In this document: positions 25,394 to 33,407 of the stretch, piece after piece | How positions within the stretch are numbered: position 1 is the stretch's first letter | How the letters are laid out: each line of letters begins with the position of its first letter | Assembly: GCA_947632155.1 (NCBI GenBank) | Contig: CANROF010000005.1 | Coordinates: forward strand, 1 to 64,000 | Direction of reading: 5' to 3' | DNA length: 64,000 nucleotides | From: an uncultured Oscillospiraceae bacterium | GTDB lineage: Bacteria; Bacillota; Clostridia; Oscillospirales; Oscillospiraceae | Notes under the pieces: model-generated | What the model was told of the DNA's origin: nothing | The model's input: only the letters and a program-made list of their open reading frames with translations | Databases searched by the model: none | Program-made: the position numbers and the translations under genes

Positions 25394-25422
25394 AGCCCAC
25401 CGGGTCGTCCGGTGGGCTTTTC
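25394..25422 (-). terminator. Terminator hairpin, right of repeat copy C (3' of lysA)
   Basis: Same 23-base stem-loop as at 25157-25180. It lies 16 bases beyond the lysA stop and, with its twin, can terminate lysA or the opposite strand. Confidence 0.75.
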
Positions 25423-25437
25423 TGGTCTATAGGGTCC

Positions 25438-26676
25438 TCAGAAAATCATGGTGGCGAAGTAGTCATCCACCGTCTCGGCGCGGCGGATGAGCTCGGTGGA
25501 GCCGTCCTCCCGCAGCAGGACCTCGGCGCTTCTCAAGCGCCCGTTGTAGTTATACCCCATGGCGTGGCCGTGGGCGCCGGTGTCGTGGATCACCAGCAGG
25601 TCCCCCATGTCGATCCCGGGCAGCTCCCGGTCGATGGCGAATTTGTCGTTGTTCTCACAAAGGCCGCCCACCACGTCGTAGAGGTGGTCCAGGGGCGCGG
25701 ACTCCTTGCCCAGGACGGTGATGTGGTGGTACGCGCCGTACATGGCCGGGCGCATGAGGTCGCAGGCGCAGGCGTCCACGCCGATGTACTCCTTATAGAT
25801 GTGCTTTTCATGGATGGCCCGTGTCAGCAGGCACCCGTAGGGCCCCAGCATGTAGCGGCCCAGCTCCGTGAAGATCCTCACGTCCCCCATCCCGGCGGGG
25901 ATGAGGATGTCCTCATACGCCTGACGGACGCCGGCGGCGATGGTTTCGATATTCGGGGCGATCTGGTCGGGGTAATAGGGGATGCCGATGCCGCCGGAGA
26001 GATTCACAAACTCCACCTTCGCGCCGGTGGACTCATGGAGCTCCACCGCCAGGGTGAAGAGCTGCCGGGCCATCATGGGGTAGTACTCGTTGAAGGTGGC
26101 GTTGGAGACAAGGAACGCGTGTATGCCGAAGCGCTCCGCCCCCAGGGCCATGAGGTCCCGGTAGGCGCTTTTCATCTGGCCGCGGGTCATGCCGTACTTG
26201 GCGTCCCGGGGGTTGTCCATGATCTGATTGGCAACGGAGAACACCCCGCCGGGGTTGAAGCGGCAGCAGACGGTCTTCGGAACGCCGCAGGTGTCCTTCA
26301 AAAACCGCACGTGGGTGTAGTCGTCCAGGTTGATGTACGCCCCCAGCTCCCGGGCCTTTTTCATGTCGGCGGCGGGCGTCTCGTTGGAGGAAAACATGAT
26401 GTCGCCGCCGGAAAAGCCGCATTTTTCGGCCAAAATGAGCTCGGTGAGGCTGGAGCAGTCCACGCCGCAGCCCTCCTCCTTCAGTATTTTCAGTATCCTC
26501 GGCGTGGGCGTGGCCTTGACGGCGAAATACTCCTTATAGCCCGGGTTCCAGGAAAAGGCCCTGTAGAGCCTCCGGGCGTTCTCGCGGATGCCCCGCTCGT
26601 CGTAGATGTGTACGGGGGTGCCGTACTGTTCGGCTATCTCCTGAAATTTCTCTTTTGTGGCGAAGGTTTTTTTCAT
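25438..26676 (-). CDS. lysA: Diaminopimelate decarboxylase
   Basis: 412-residue fold-type III PLP enzyme, decarboxylating meso-diaminopimelate to lysine. The PLP lysine is in EYFAVKATPTPRILKIL, the glycine-rich phosphate region is VNLSGGIGIPYYPD, and the C-terminal active-site loop reads GGLCENNDKF in place of the more usual C-E-S-x-D. The ATG giving MKKTFATKEKF is preceded by GGAGGGG; the in-frame TTG upstream overlaps that site. It has its own promoter and stands alone. The altered Cys-Glu-Asn-Asn loop leaves some doubt whether diaminopimelate or a related amino acid is the substrate, but family and length fit lysA. Confidence 0.85.
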   Translation of the reverse strand: MKKTFATKEKFQEIAEQYGTPVHIYDERGIRENARRLYRAFSWNPGYKEYFAVKATPTPRILKILKEEGCGVDCSSLTELILAEKCGFSGGDIMFSSNETPAADMKKARELGAYINLDDYTHVRFLKDTCGVPKTVCCRFNPGGVFSVANQIMDNPRDAKYGMTRGQMKSAYRDLMALGAERFGIHAFLVSNATFNEYYPMMARQLFTLAVELHESTGAKVEFVNLSGGIGIPYYPDQIAPNIETIAAGVRQAYEDILIPAGMGDVRIFTELGRYMLGPYGCLLTRAIHEKHIYKEYIGVDACACDLMRPAMYGAYHHITVLGKESAPLDHLYDVVGGLCENNDKFAIDRELPGIDMGDLLVIHDTGAHGHAMGYNYNGRLRSAEVLLREDGSTELIRRAETVDDYFATMIF

Positions 26677-26708
26677 GGGATGCCCCTCCAAAGTGAAAAT
26701 ACATATTT

Positions 26709-26737
26709 ATTTTAATACAATTGAATTCCCATTGCAA
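26709..26737 (-). promoter_or_regulatory. Promoter of lysA
   Basis: TTGCAA, 17 bases, TAAAAT on the minus strand, 33 bases before the ATG. The leader is too short for a lysine riboswitch. Confidence 0.65.
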
Positions 26738-26839
26738 CCGTTTCGCGAAAATTAAATCACTGAATCCGCTTAAATATTCGGGGGAAATCGACGGTTTTTT
26801 ATACTTTTATACAAAATTTGCCGTACCCCGTCTTTGCGC

Positions 26840-26869
26840 TTGACACGCCGGCGAAAATTGTAGTATATT
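26840..26869 (+). promoter_or_regulatory. Promoter of uraA
   Basis: TTGACA, 18 bases, TATATT, 163 bases before the start codon. Confidence 0.7.
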
Positions 26870-26894
26870 TTCCAAGGATGGATATTTGGAGACG

Positions 26895-26967
26895 CAATAT
26901 CGCTGCCCGGCAGGGTGTCAATGAGGATACTGCTTTTCGCCTGCCCGGACGCCGGTCAGGTTTTTTT
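26895..26967 (+). promoter_or_regulatory. Attenuator-like leader of uraA
   Basis: An intrinsic terminator (CCTGCCCGG and CCGGTCAGG around ACG, then seven Ts, 26940-26967) lies in the 150-base leader. An upstream CCGGCAGG at about 26910 can pair with CCTGCCCGG of the terminator, giving a mutually exclusive structure. This is the layout of transcription attenuation, as known for pyrimidine genes, but the conserved PyrR-binding loop was not recognised, so the regulator is undetermined. Confidence 0.5.
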
Positions 26968-27031
26968 CTGTGTCTTTTGAGGGTCCCTGGGCCCTTTGGA
27001 GAAATAAATCATCAGGGGGTAAGGAATAAGT

Positions 27032-28360
27032 ATGAATCTCACCTACAACATCAAGGACAAGCCCGGCTTCGCGAAGACCCTGGTCTTCGCCCTCCAGCAG
27101 CTCCTGGCTATTATGGCGGCCACCATCGCGGTGCCGCGGATCGTGGGCAACGGCATGAGCCAGACGGCTGCCCTCTTCGGGGCCGGCGTGGGCACGCTGG
27201 TGTATCTGGCCTTCACAAAATTCAAGAGCCCCGTGTTCCTTGGCAGCTCCTTCGCCTTCCTGGGCTCCATGGCCGCCGCCTTCGCCGGCGGAGTCTCCGC
27301 CCAGCTCGGCTACGCCGGACTTATCATCGGCGCCCTGATGGCGGGACTCGTCTATGTGGTCATCGCCCTCGTCATCAAGGCCGTGGGCGTCCGGTGGGTG
27401 GACAAGCTGATGCCCCCCGTTATCATCGGGCCCACCGTGGCTATCATCGGGCTCTCCCTCTCCGGCAACGCCATCGGGGACCTGCTGGGGACCTCCGGGG
27501 CCGTGGCCGCCGGGGCCTCCACCTATGTGTGCATCCTCTGCGGCCTTGTTACACTGGCCGTCACCATGGTCTGCTCCGTCTACGGCAAAAAGATGATCAA
27601 GATGATCCCCTTTATCATCGGCATCCTGGCCGGGTATGTCCTGGCGCTGGTGTTCACCCTCATCGGCCGGGCCACGGACAACGCCTCCCTCATCATCATC
27701 GACCTGGGGCTCTTCTCCCAGATGACCTGGGTGCCTGATTTCACCTTCCTCACCGCCGTCAAGGGCTTCAAGGAGCTGGACGGCACGTATCTTGCCACCC
27801 TGGCCGTGGCGTATGTGCCCGTGGCCTTCGTGGTCTTTGCCGAGCACATCGCCGACCACAAGAACCTCAGCTCCATCATCGGCCAGGACCTTTTGAAGGA
27901 CCCCGGCCTTGCCAATACCCTCCTGGGCGACGGCGTGGGCTCCTTCGCCGGCGCCATCTTCGGCGGCTGCCCCAACACCACCTACGGCGAGAGCGTGGGC
28001 TGCGTGGCCATCTCCGGCAACGCCTCCGTTGTCACCATCCTCTACACCGCCGTTTTGGCCATGGTCATCAGCTTCTTCGGCCCCTTCGCCACGTTCCTTG
28101 CCACCATCCCGAGCTGCGTCATGGGCGGCGTGTGCGTGGCGCTCTACGGCTTCATCGCCGTCTCCGGACTTAAAATGATCCAGAACGTGGACCTGGGCGA
28201 CAACCACAACCTCTTCGTGGTGTCCGTCATCCTCATCGCCGGCGTGGGCGGCATGTCCGTCTCCTTCGGCAAGGTCACCATCACCGAGGTCGCCTGCGCC
28301 CTGATCCTCGGCATCCTCGCCAACGTCCTCCTCTCCGGCAAGAAGTCGGGCGGGAAATAA
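27032..28360 (+). CDS. uraA: Uracil permease (NCS2 family)
   Basis: 442-residue nucleobase:cation symporter with about 12-14 membrane segments. Marks of the uracil branch are FAEHIADHKNLSSIIG (with the conserved His-Glu region of transmembrane 8) and GGCPNTTYGESVGCVAISGNASV. The start ATG follows AGGGGGTAAGG. It takes up uracil for pyrimidine salvage. It is monocistronic, behind a promoter and an attenuator-like leader, and ends 20 bases before a GC-rich hairpin beside repeat copy D. Xanthine or other NCS2 substrates are less likely given the uracil-type signature. Confidence 0.9.
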   Translation: MNLTYNIKDKPGFAKTLVFALQQLLAIMAATIAVPRIVGNGMSQTAALFGAGVGTLVYLAFTKFKSPVFLGSSFAFLGSMAAAFAGGVSAQLGYAGLIIGALMAGLVYVVIALVIKAVGVRWVDKLMPPVIIGPTVAIIGLSLSGNAIGDLLGTSGAVAAGASTYVCILCGLVTLAVTMVCSVYGKKMIKMIPFIIGILAGYVLALVFTLIGRATDNASLIIIDLGLFSQMTWVPDFTFLTAVKGFKELDGTYLATLAVAYVPVAFVVFAEHIADHKNLSSIIGQDLLKDPGLANTLLGDGVGSFAGAIFGGCPNTTYGESVGCVAISGNASVVTILYTAVLAMVISFFGPFATFLATIPSCVMGGVCVALYGFIAVSGLKMIQNVDLGDNHNLFVVSVILIAGVGGMSVSFGKVTITEVACALILGILANVLLSGKKSGGK

Positions 28361-28380
28361 AAAATACCGAATAAACATGA

Positions 28381-28406
28381 GCGCCCCGCCGAAAACGGCG
28401 GGGCGC
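28381..28406 (+). terminator. GC-rich hairpin 3' of uraA, left of repeat copy D
   Basis: GCGCCCCGCCG and CGGCGGGGCGC around AAAA. Twin of the hairpin on the other side of copy D. No strong T tract. Confidence 0.55.
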
Positions 28407-28412
28407 ATCAGC

Positions 28413-28608
28413 TTGTCAAAAACTAAATTCAATATTTTTTCCGGCGACATGTGCGTCGGAAAAAATTCCTTTTGTTTTGCGGAGTGTGCGGCCCTGCGGG
28501 CCGTGCGCACAGCAAAACAGCAGGGAAAATATTCTGAATTTCGCAAAATTCAGAATATTTTCCCGCACGTTCCCCTTGTCGGAAAAGCCCGTCAGGGCTT
28601 TTTCGACA
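28413..28608 (+). repeat. Four-hairpin dispersed repeat, copy D
   Basis: Hairpin 1 reads CCGGCGACATGTGCGTCGG, where the other copies have CCAAGGACATGTGCCTTGG: both arms changed together. Hairpin 3 has TATTCTGAATTT arms like copy A. Hairpin 2 has GTTTTGC/GCAAAAC arms. Flanked by two hairpins with identical stems and different loops. Confidence 0.88.
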
Positions 28609-28615
28609 GTCAGAA

Positions 28616-28640
28616 GCGCCCCGCCGCAACGGCGGGGCGC
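28616..28640 (-). terminator. GC-rich hairpin right of repeat copy D, 3' of the DUF4179 gene
   Basis: Same 11-bp stem as at 28381-28406 with loop CAA instead of AAAA, 12 bases beyond the stop of the minus-strand gene. Confidence 0.6.
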
Positions 28641-28651
28641 TTCGTTTCCTT

Positions 28652-29674
28652 TTATGGCATTGGAATCAGCGTATCGCCGAAGCGGATGGCCGCCACGTCG
28701 TCCGGATCTACCGGCAGGAGCCAGCGGAAGCAGCAGCTCCAGCCCCCGTCCTCACGGCCCTGGCCCATACCCTCGGCCCGGCCGATCTCCGTGCCGTCGG
28801 TGAGCACCGCCGCGACCTCCCCGTCAAAACGGCCGTCTGTGGTGAACCGAATCTCCATGCAGGTGAATGTGATCTCCGTGACGCGCACCGCGGCGCCGCC
28901 CTCCCGCTCCACCTCCACATCGCCCAAGGCAACGGAGCGGCAGGCCTCGCTGTATTTTATGTCAAACTCGAAGCTCCACTCCCCCTCCGCCGCCGTCACG
29001 ATGTCATGTACCACTTCCTCGTCCCGGCTCACCGTGATGCCCTGAGGCGTCCGGTCGTGGACGAGGTCGCCAAGGGTGAGGCTCACATGGACGGTGCCGC
29101 CGTTCTCCTCCGTGAAAATCTCCTGGAGGGCGTCGCCAATCTCCAGAAACAGGAGGCTCCCGTCCTCCTCCCGGCCCAGGAAATAATTGCCCGTGGCGAA
29201 GACCCGCGTGGGGGCTCCGGTGATCTCCGCCACCTGCCTGAAGCGAAATTCGCTGGTATAGAGCTTCTCGTTCACCGGGGCGTCGTCCACGCCCTCCACC
29301 CGGATGAGGACCGCAAAGGAGCGCTCCCCCGCCGCGGCGGAGTCCACGGTGACGGTGACGCCGTTCACCGTCCGGGAGAGGCCAACGCTCTGGCAAAGGC
29401 TCTGTAAGAGCGCCCGGTGGCCCTCCCCCGGCTCCCGCCCCGTGAGCTCCCGCCAGGCGCCGGTAAAGAAGCCCGCGATGCCGCCGCTCCCCGCCGCCGC
29501 CGCCACGCCCAGGGTGAGCATCGCCGCGGCCAGCGCCGCCGCGATCAGCGTCACGGTGAGCTTACGCCTGGCCCGGGGGCGCGTCTGCGTCCTTTCCATC
29601 TCCGCCAAATATTCCTCCCTGACGCCGGAAAGGCCCGCATAGAGCTTTTCCGCCTTCTCAACGCCGTTTTTCAT
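28652..29674 (-). CDS. DUF4179-type anti-sigma-like membrane protein
   Basis: 340 residues. A cytoplasmic N-terminal part of about 38 residues with basic charge is followed by one Ala-rich transmembrane helix (about 39-63) and a 270-residue outer region with beta-rich sequence (NGVTVTVDSAAAGERSFAVLIRVEG is typical of DUF4179). The ATG overlaps the stop of the ECF sigma gene (ATGA), so the two are coupled. It is likely to hold the sigma factor inactive until an envelope signal arrives. It is longer than the analogous protein at 1201-1932 and not an obvious recent duplicate. Signal and targets are unknown. Confidence 0.75.
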   Translation of the reverse strand: MKNGVEKAEKLYAGLSGVREEYLAEMERTQTRPRARRKLTVTLIAAALAAAMLTLGVAAAAGSGGIAGFFTGAWRELTGREPGEGHRALLQSLCQSVGLSRTVNGVTVTVDSAAAGERSFAVLIRVEGVDDAPVNEKLYTSEFRFRQVAEITGAPTRVFATGNYFLGREEDGSLLFLEIGDALQEIFTEENGGTVHVSLTLGDLVHDRTPQGITVSRDEEVVHDIVTAAEGEWSFEFDIKYSEACRSVALGDVEVEREGGAAVRVTEITFTCMEIRFTTDGRFDGEVAAVLTDGTEIGRAEGMGQGREDGGWSCCFRWLLPVDPDDVAAIRFGDTLIPMP

Positions 29675-30225
29675 ACAGTGTATCCCTCCTTATCCAGTGC
29701 CGCCCGGAGGCGGTCCCTCAGCCGGGTGAGCCGCTTTGTGACGCTGTTTGGGGTGCAGTTCATGTCCCGGGCAAGCTCCCGGACGCTGTCGCCCCGCCAG
29801 TAGCGCCGGAGGAACAGCCGCCGGTCCTCCGACCGGAGCTCCCCCAGCCACCGGTCCATAAATGCCGTCAGCTCCCGGCCCTCCAGCTCCCGCTGGAGGT
29901 CGCGGGGGTCCGGGACGCACTGGGCCAGCTCCTCCAGCAGCGGCTCCACGCCGCCGCGCTTCTGCCGGTGGGCGCTTTTCCAGCGGTCAAAGGCCAGATT
30001 GCGGGTGACCCGGGCCAGCCACACCCCCAGGCGCCGGGGACGCGCGGGCGGTATGGCGTCCCACGCCCGCAAAAGCGCGTCGTTGACGCACTCCTCCGCG
30101 TCCCCCTCCGAGGCCAGGATGTTCATCGCCACGCGGGAGCACAGCGCGCCGTATTTTTTCGCCGTCTCGTCAATGGCCGCCTGCTCCCGCCGGAAATAGA
30201 GCTCCAGTATCTCGCTGTCCTCCAC
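29671..30225 (-). CDS. ECF-type RNA polymerase sigma factor
   Basis: 184 residues. Region 2 has EGDAEECVNDALLRAWDAIPPARP (the D-A-E-E-C-V-N-D core), and region 4 has RRYWRGDSVRELARDMNCTPNSVTKRLTRLRDRLRAAL. The linker matches sigma factors paired with DUF4179 proteins. Four bases overlap with the partner gene. Preceded by GGGGGGAAG. Distinct from the ECF at 1932-2402 in size and sequence, so each pair should have its own targets. Confidence 0.9.
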   Translation of the reverse strand: MEDSEILELYFRREQAAIDETAKKYGALCSRVAMNILASEGDAEECVNDALLRAWDAIPPARPRRLGVWLARVTRNLAFDRWKSAHRQKRGGVEPLLEELAQCVPDPRDLQRELEGRELTAFMDRWLGELRSEDRRLFLRRYWRGDSVRELARDMNCTPNSVTKRLTRLRDRLRAALDKEGYTV

Positions 30226-30318
30226 GGACTTCCCCCCTTTCGAAATGTCTTTCTGAGGGCCCTTATACTAATAAGAACGACGTTTGGAGAAAAATGTGCC
30301 GGAGGTTTTTACAAAAAG

Positions 30319-30348
30319 TTTTCGCCGCGCATGATAGCGCGGCGAAAA
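30319..30348 (-). terminator. Terminator of the padR-DUF2812 unit
   Basis: TTTTCGCCGCGC and GCGCGGCGAAAA with a six-base loop, then a U-rich run on the minus strand; 22 bases after the DUF2812 stop. Confidence 0.75.
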
Positions 30349-30370
30349 AACTGCTCATTCTACTATGATT

Positions 30371-31522
30371 TCAGGAATTGGCGTCCAGGCGATTGGCGAT
30401 TTCGGTCAGGATACGGGCAAATACCTCCGCCCGCTCCTGCGGCGGGGAGGTGTTCTGGGGGAGGAAAAGGTAGACCCGCACCGCCGTGCCGCCGCGGGCG
30501 GCGAAGCACTCAAATTCGGAGGCCCGTGCCCAGTCCCAGCCGGGGACCTCCAGCCTCTCAAACTCCGCCGTGTCCCGGGTGATGTCGGACCTTGCCATCA
30601 GCGCCCGTGCCATGGGCTCAGCCAGCGCCGGTATCCGCAGGCGGTAGACGTCCTGGTCCAGGCTGACCCAGTCGCCGGCGTGCTCCACCGTCTCCCAGAC
30701 GAGGGTGACGTCCGCCACGGGCGTCCACACTTTCTCCACTCTTGAACGGTCCTCCGGACTCAGAATGCCGCGGCGCTCCCCGTCAAAGCCCAGATCCGCC
30801 AGCGTTATGTAAACTCCATCGGAGCTTTCCGGCATGGGCTCGGTCTTCCTGTAGGTGACAAGCTCCGCCGCAACGGCGCCCAGGCACAGCGCCACAAGGG
30901 CGATGACCGCCCAGATGTGGGCCGTGCCCCGCCTTTTTGGCGTGTGGTCCAGGGGCAGGCCGCCCTCCAGGCGCCTTATGAGGCGGCGGAGGCGCACCGA
31001 GCCGTCGATTCCCAATAAAATGGCGTAGATCAGCAGCACCGTATACATGGCCGGGACCCCCGGCAGGTTCACCGTCAGATACACCATCTCCGCCGCCAAC
31101 CGGCCCGGTCCCCCGCCCAGGGAGACGAGCACCGCCAGATACGGCAGCAGCAGCGCCAGGACCAGGAGGTTTGTGAGCCTGTCCCGGCGCCTCATGCGCC
31201 GAATCGTCTCCGCCTGCTCCTCGGGGTGGTCGTAGAGCTCCGGCGCGTCCGCCCCGGCGCCGGCGCGAAAGACGTTCACAAACCCCCGCTTGGTCACCAG
31301 CTCCCAGCCGCACTCCCGGTAGAGCTCCAGCCGGTCCTCGGGGAAATCCCGGTAGTCCACCTCGATGCGGTAGACGTCGTCCGCGGGCTCCCCGCGCTCA
31401 AAGCGGCTCAGGTATTGCCCGCGGCCAGCCAGGCGCCAGCCACGGGCGGCCATCTCGCTATAGAAGCGCTCGTTTTCGCCGATGCAGTAGTCCTCCGGGT
31501 GAAAAGCGTATTTAGTTTTCAT
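30371..31522 (-). CDS. DUF2812 domain membrane protein
   Basis: 383 residues. The N-terminal 120 residues match DUF2812 (EDYCIGENERFYSEMAARGWRLAG and YRIEVDYRDFPEDRLELYRECGWELV). Three hydrophobic segments follow (about 127-150, 160-185 and 210-235), then a C-terminal domain of 150 residues. The ATG lies inside the last codons of padR (11-base overlap), so the protein is made in step with the PadR repressor. DUF2812 genes are very often behind a padR gene in Firmicutes; the biochemical role is not established, but membrane stress or drug response is the usual suspicion. Confidence 0.8.
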   Translation of the reverse strand: MKTKYAFHPEDYCIGENERFYSEMAARGWRLAGRGQYLSRFERGEPADDVYRIEVDYRDFPEDRLELYRECGWELVTKRGFVNVFRAGAGADAPELYDHPEEQAETIRRMRRRDRLTNLLVLALLLPYLAVLVSLGGGPGRLAAEMVYLTVNLPGVPAMYTVLLIYAILLGIDGSVRLRRLIRRLEGGLPLDHTPKRRGTAHIWAVIALVALCLGAVAAELVTYRKTEPMPESSDGVYITLADLGFDGERRGILSPEDRSRVEKVWTPVADVTLVWETVEHAGDWVSLDQDVYRLRIPALAEPMARALMARSDITRDTAEFERLEVPGWDWARASEFECFAARGGTAVRVYLFLPQNTSPPQERAEVFARILTEIANRLDANS

Positions 31523-31820
31523 CTTCAAGCTCCCTCCCGTCCTCCACAAGCCGTTTGAGCCGCCGGTACTCCTCCAAAAGCGCCTCCCGGCCTCTTTCCG
31601 TGATGAGGTAGGTCTTTCGCCGCCCGTCCTCGTCCCGGAGGGTGATGTATTGCTCCCGCAAAAGCCGCGTCAGGATGCCGTAGAGCGTCCCCGGGCCCAT
31701 CACCACCCGTCCGCCGGTGAGCTCCCGTATCCTCTGCATCAGCCCGTAGCCGTGGTCCGGCCGCGTCAGCGCCAAAAGCACGTAGTACATGGCCTCCGTC
31801 ATGGGCCCCGTGTCCCCCAC
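31512..31820 (-). CDS. PadR family transcriptional regulator
   Basis: 102-residue winged-helix repressor. The family signature is MTEAMYYVLLALTRPDHGYGLMQRIRELTGGRVVMGPGTLYGILTRLLREQYI, followed by a short dimerisation helix. The start shown is GTG with GGGAGGGG six bases upstream; an ATG six codons inside (MTEAM) is also possible. It overlaps DUF2812 downstream. A palindrome upstream of the start is a likely operator, so the pair is probably self-repressed and released by an inducer, as in other PadR systems. Confidence 0.9.
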   Translation of the reverse strand: MGDTGPMTEAMYYVLLALTRPDHGYGLMQRIRELTGGRVVMGPGTLYGILTRLLREQYITLRDEDGRRKTYLITERGREALLEEYRRLKRLVEDGRELEDEN

Positions 31821-31837
31821 AGCCGTCCCCTCCCAAC

Positions 31838-31856
31838 TATATCGCGTTGCGATATA
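31838..31856. promoter_or_regulatory. PadR operator candidate
   Basis: Perfect palindrome TATATCGC-GTT-GCGATATA, 17 bases upstream of the padR start and beside a TATTAT -10-like sequence on the minus strand. Confidence 0.65.
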
Positions 31857-31900
31857 TCGTATGGCATAATAATACCACTCTCTCCCGCCGCTGTCAACAC

Positions 31901-31944
31901 AAAAAAGGTCCCGACCGCCATCATGCGCGGCCGGGACCTTTTTT
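31901..31944. terminator. Bidirectional terminator 3' of the lipoprotein gene
   Basis: Arms AAAAAAGGTCCCG and CGGGACCTTTTTT extend into a GACCGC/GCGGCC stem. It lies 15 bases beyond the stop of the minus-strand lipoprotein gene. Confidence 0.85.
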
Positions 31945-31958
31945 GAGTTAAGAAAATA

Positions 31959-33389
31959 TCAGTCGGAGCTGGACTGCCAGGCGTTCTCTAAGACGGAGTA
32001 GTCGCCGGCCTTCAGCTTTTCAAGCTGCTCGGCGGCCTCCGGGCCCTGGGGGTCCTCGTCCTCCATGGCGTCGTCCCAATTTTCCATCACAAGGTCCAGA
32101 AGCTCGTCAAAGGAGGCGTGCTCCGCAAGCTCCGCGGCGGCCTCCGGGCTGTCGGCGGCGAGCTTTGCGAGACGGTCAGCCAAGAGCGTGGACAAATACG
32201 CCTTCGCGGCGTCCCGGTCGCCCTCCACGGCGTCTAAGTAGCTCAAATTCCAATCGTGCTCCCGGGCGTACTCGGCAAGCTCGGAGCCGAAGAACGCCTG
32301 GACGGTGGGCACCTGGCCGTCGTAGCTCGTCATGCCCTCTATGAACATACCGGCCTCCAGCTTTGTCTCCCGGCCGGTGCACATGATGGTGGGCGCGGCG
32401 TTCTGGATGGGAATCACCGTCGGGAAGCTCAGCGTCTTCACCGACTCCGGCAGGATGAAAATGGCCCGAATATACTGGTCTATCACCACGGTTTCCGCGG
32501 TATTCGGTATGGCGATGACCTGCCGGCTGCTCCCGCACTCGGCGACGAGGAAGGTAAAGCTCACGGTCTTCACCGGGCAGCCGCCCAGGGCTTCCGGGAT
32601 GATGAGGGTTTCAGGCAGGCCGTCGTCCTCAACAAGGCCATAGACCGCGGCCTCTCCGCCGTCCGCGCTGTAGATGAAGTGCCCGTCCTTTTGAAGATTC
32701 GCTCCCTCGTTTCTGAGACTGAGCTGATATAGGCCGGTGAAGCCGGACTCCACCGCCACATAGCCGTCCGCGCTGTGCGCCACAGTCTCACCGATGGACT
32801 TCCAGGCCTCCCGGGCGTACAGCTTCTCCCTGAACGCCCCCATGCCCTCCATGAGATCGTCGGACAGCACCGCCGCCCGGAGGGCCTCGATGTCCACCTC
32901 CTCGGGATCGCGGACGTTCATGGAGATCTCCCGCACGCAGCCGTCCTCAACACTCCATATCACATTGAGGTCAAGGGCATTGCTCCCCTCCTTGGTGTAT
33001 CTCGCGGCGGCGTAATGAAATTCGGCCTCACCGGTGTCGTTGTCGGTGACGGCCACATTGTCCCAGGCCGGGCGGGCGCCCTCGGGAAGCCCATCCAGGA
33101 GCTCCGCGGCCTTCTCCGCGATGGCCAGCGCGGGGTTGGCCTCCCCGGCGTACTCCCGGCCCAGGGCGGGCAGCTCCGCCTCCGGAGTGTCCTGACCGGA
33201 GCCGGTGTTCCCGGACGTGCCGCCGTCGTTGGGCTTTGTGTCATTGGAATCGTTCCCCCCGGCGCTGCCGAAGGGGGCGCCGCTGCCGGAGTCCGGCTTT
33301 TCGCCCTCCCCGGAGCACCCGGCAAGGAGCGAGAGGGCAAGCGCCAGCGCCAAAAGGAGCGCTAAAATCTTGAAACGCGCGTTTTTCAT
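31959..33389 (-). CDS. Putative lipoprotein with degenerate leucine-rich (BspA-type) repeats
   Basis: 476 residues. The N-terminus is a lipoprotein signal peptide: a basic start, a hydrophobic core and the lipobox LLAGCSGEG with Cys at about 25, followed by a Gly/Ser/Asn/Thr-rich flexible stretch (about 30-70). The middle contains sequences like LPETLIIPEALGGCPVKTVSF and FFGSELAEYAREHDWNLSYLD, typical of LRR_5/BspA-like repeat ends. It lies 18 bases after proC in the same direction and may be transcribed with the proline operon, though no functional link is evident. An outer-surface role is inferred from the lipobox only. Confidence 0.7.
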   Translation of the reverse strand: MKNARFKILALLLALALALSLLAGCSGEGEKPDSGSGAPFGSAGGNDSNDTKPNDGGTSGNTGSGQDTPEAELPALGREYAGEANPALAIAEKAAELLDGLPEGARPAWDNVAVTDNDTGEAEFHYAAARYTKEGSNALDLNVIWSVEDGCVREISMNVRDPEEVDIEALRAAVLSDDLMEGMGAFREKLYAREAWKSIGETVAHSADGYVAVESGFTGLYQLSLRNEGANLQKDGHFIYSADGGEAAVYGLVEDDGLPETLIIPEALGGCPVKTVSFTFLVAECGSSRQVIAIPNTAETVVIDQYIRAIFILPESVKTLSFPTVIPIQNAAPTIMCTGRETKLEAGMFIEGMTSYDGQVPTVQAFFGSELAEYAREHDWNLSYLDAVEGDRDAAKAYLSTLLADRLAKLAADSPEAAAELAEHASFDELLDLVMENWDDAMEDEDPQGPEAAEQLEKLKAGDYSVLENAWQSSSD

Positions 33390-33407
33390 GATATATTCCT
33401 TCTTCCT

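Noticed and set aside
30301..30360. Possible further copy of the four-hairpin repeat
   Set aside because: It shares only a TTTTCGCC-like arm; spacer and other hairpins are absent, so it is an ordinary terminator.
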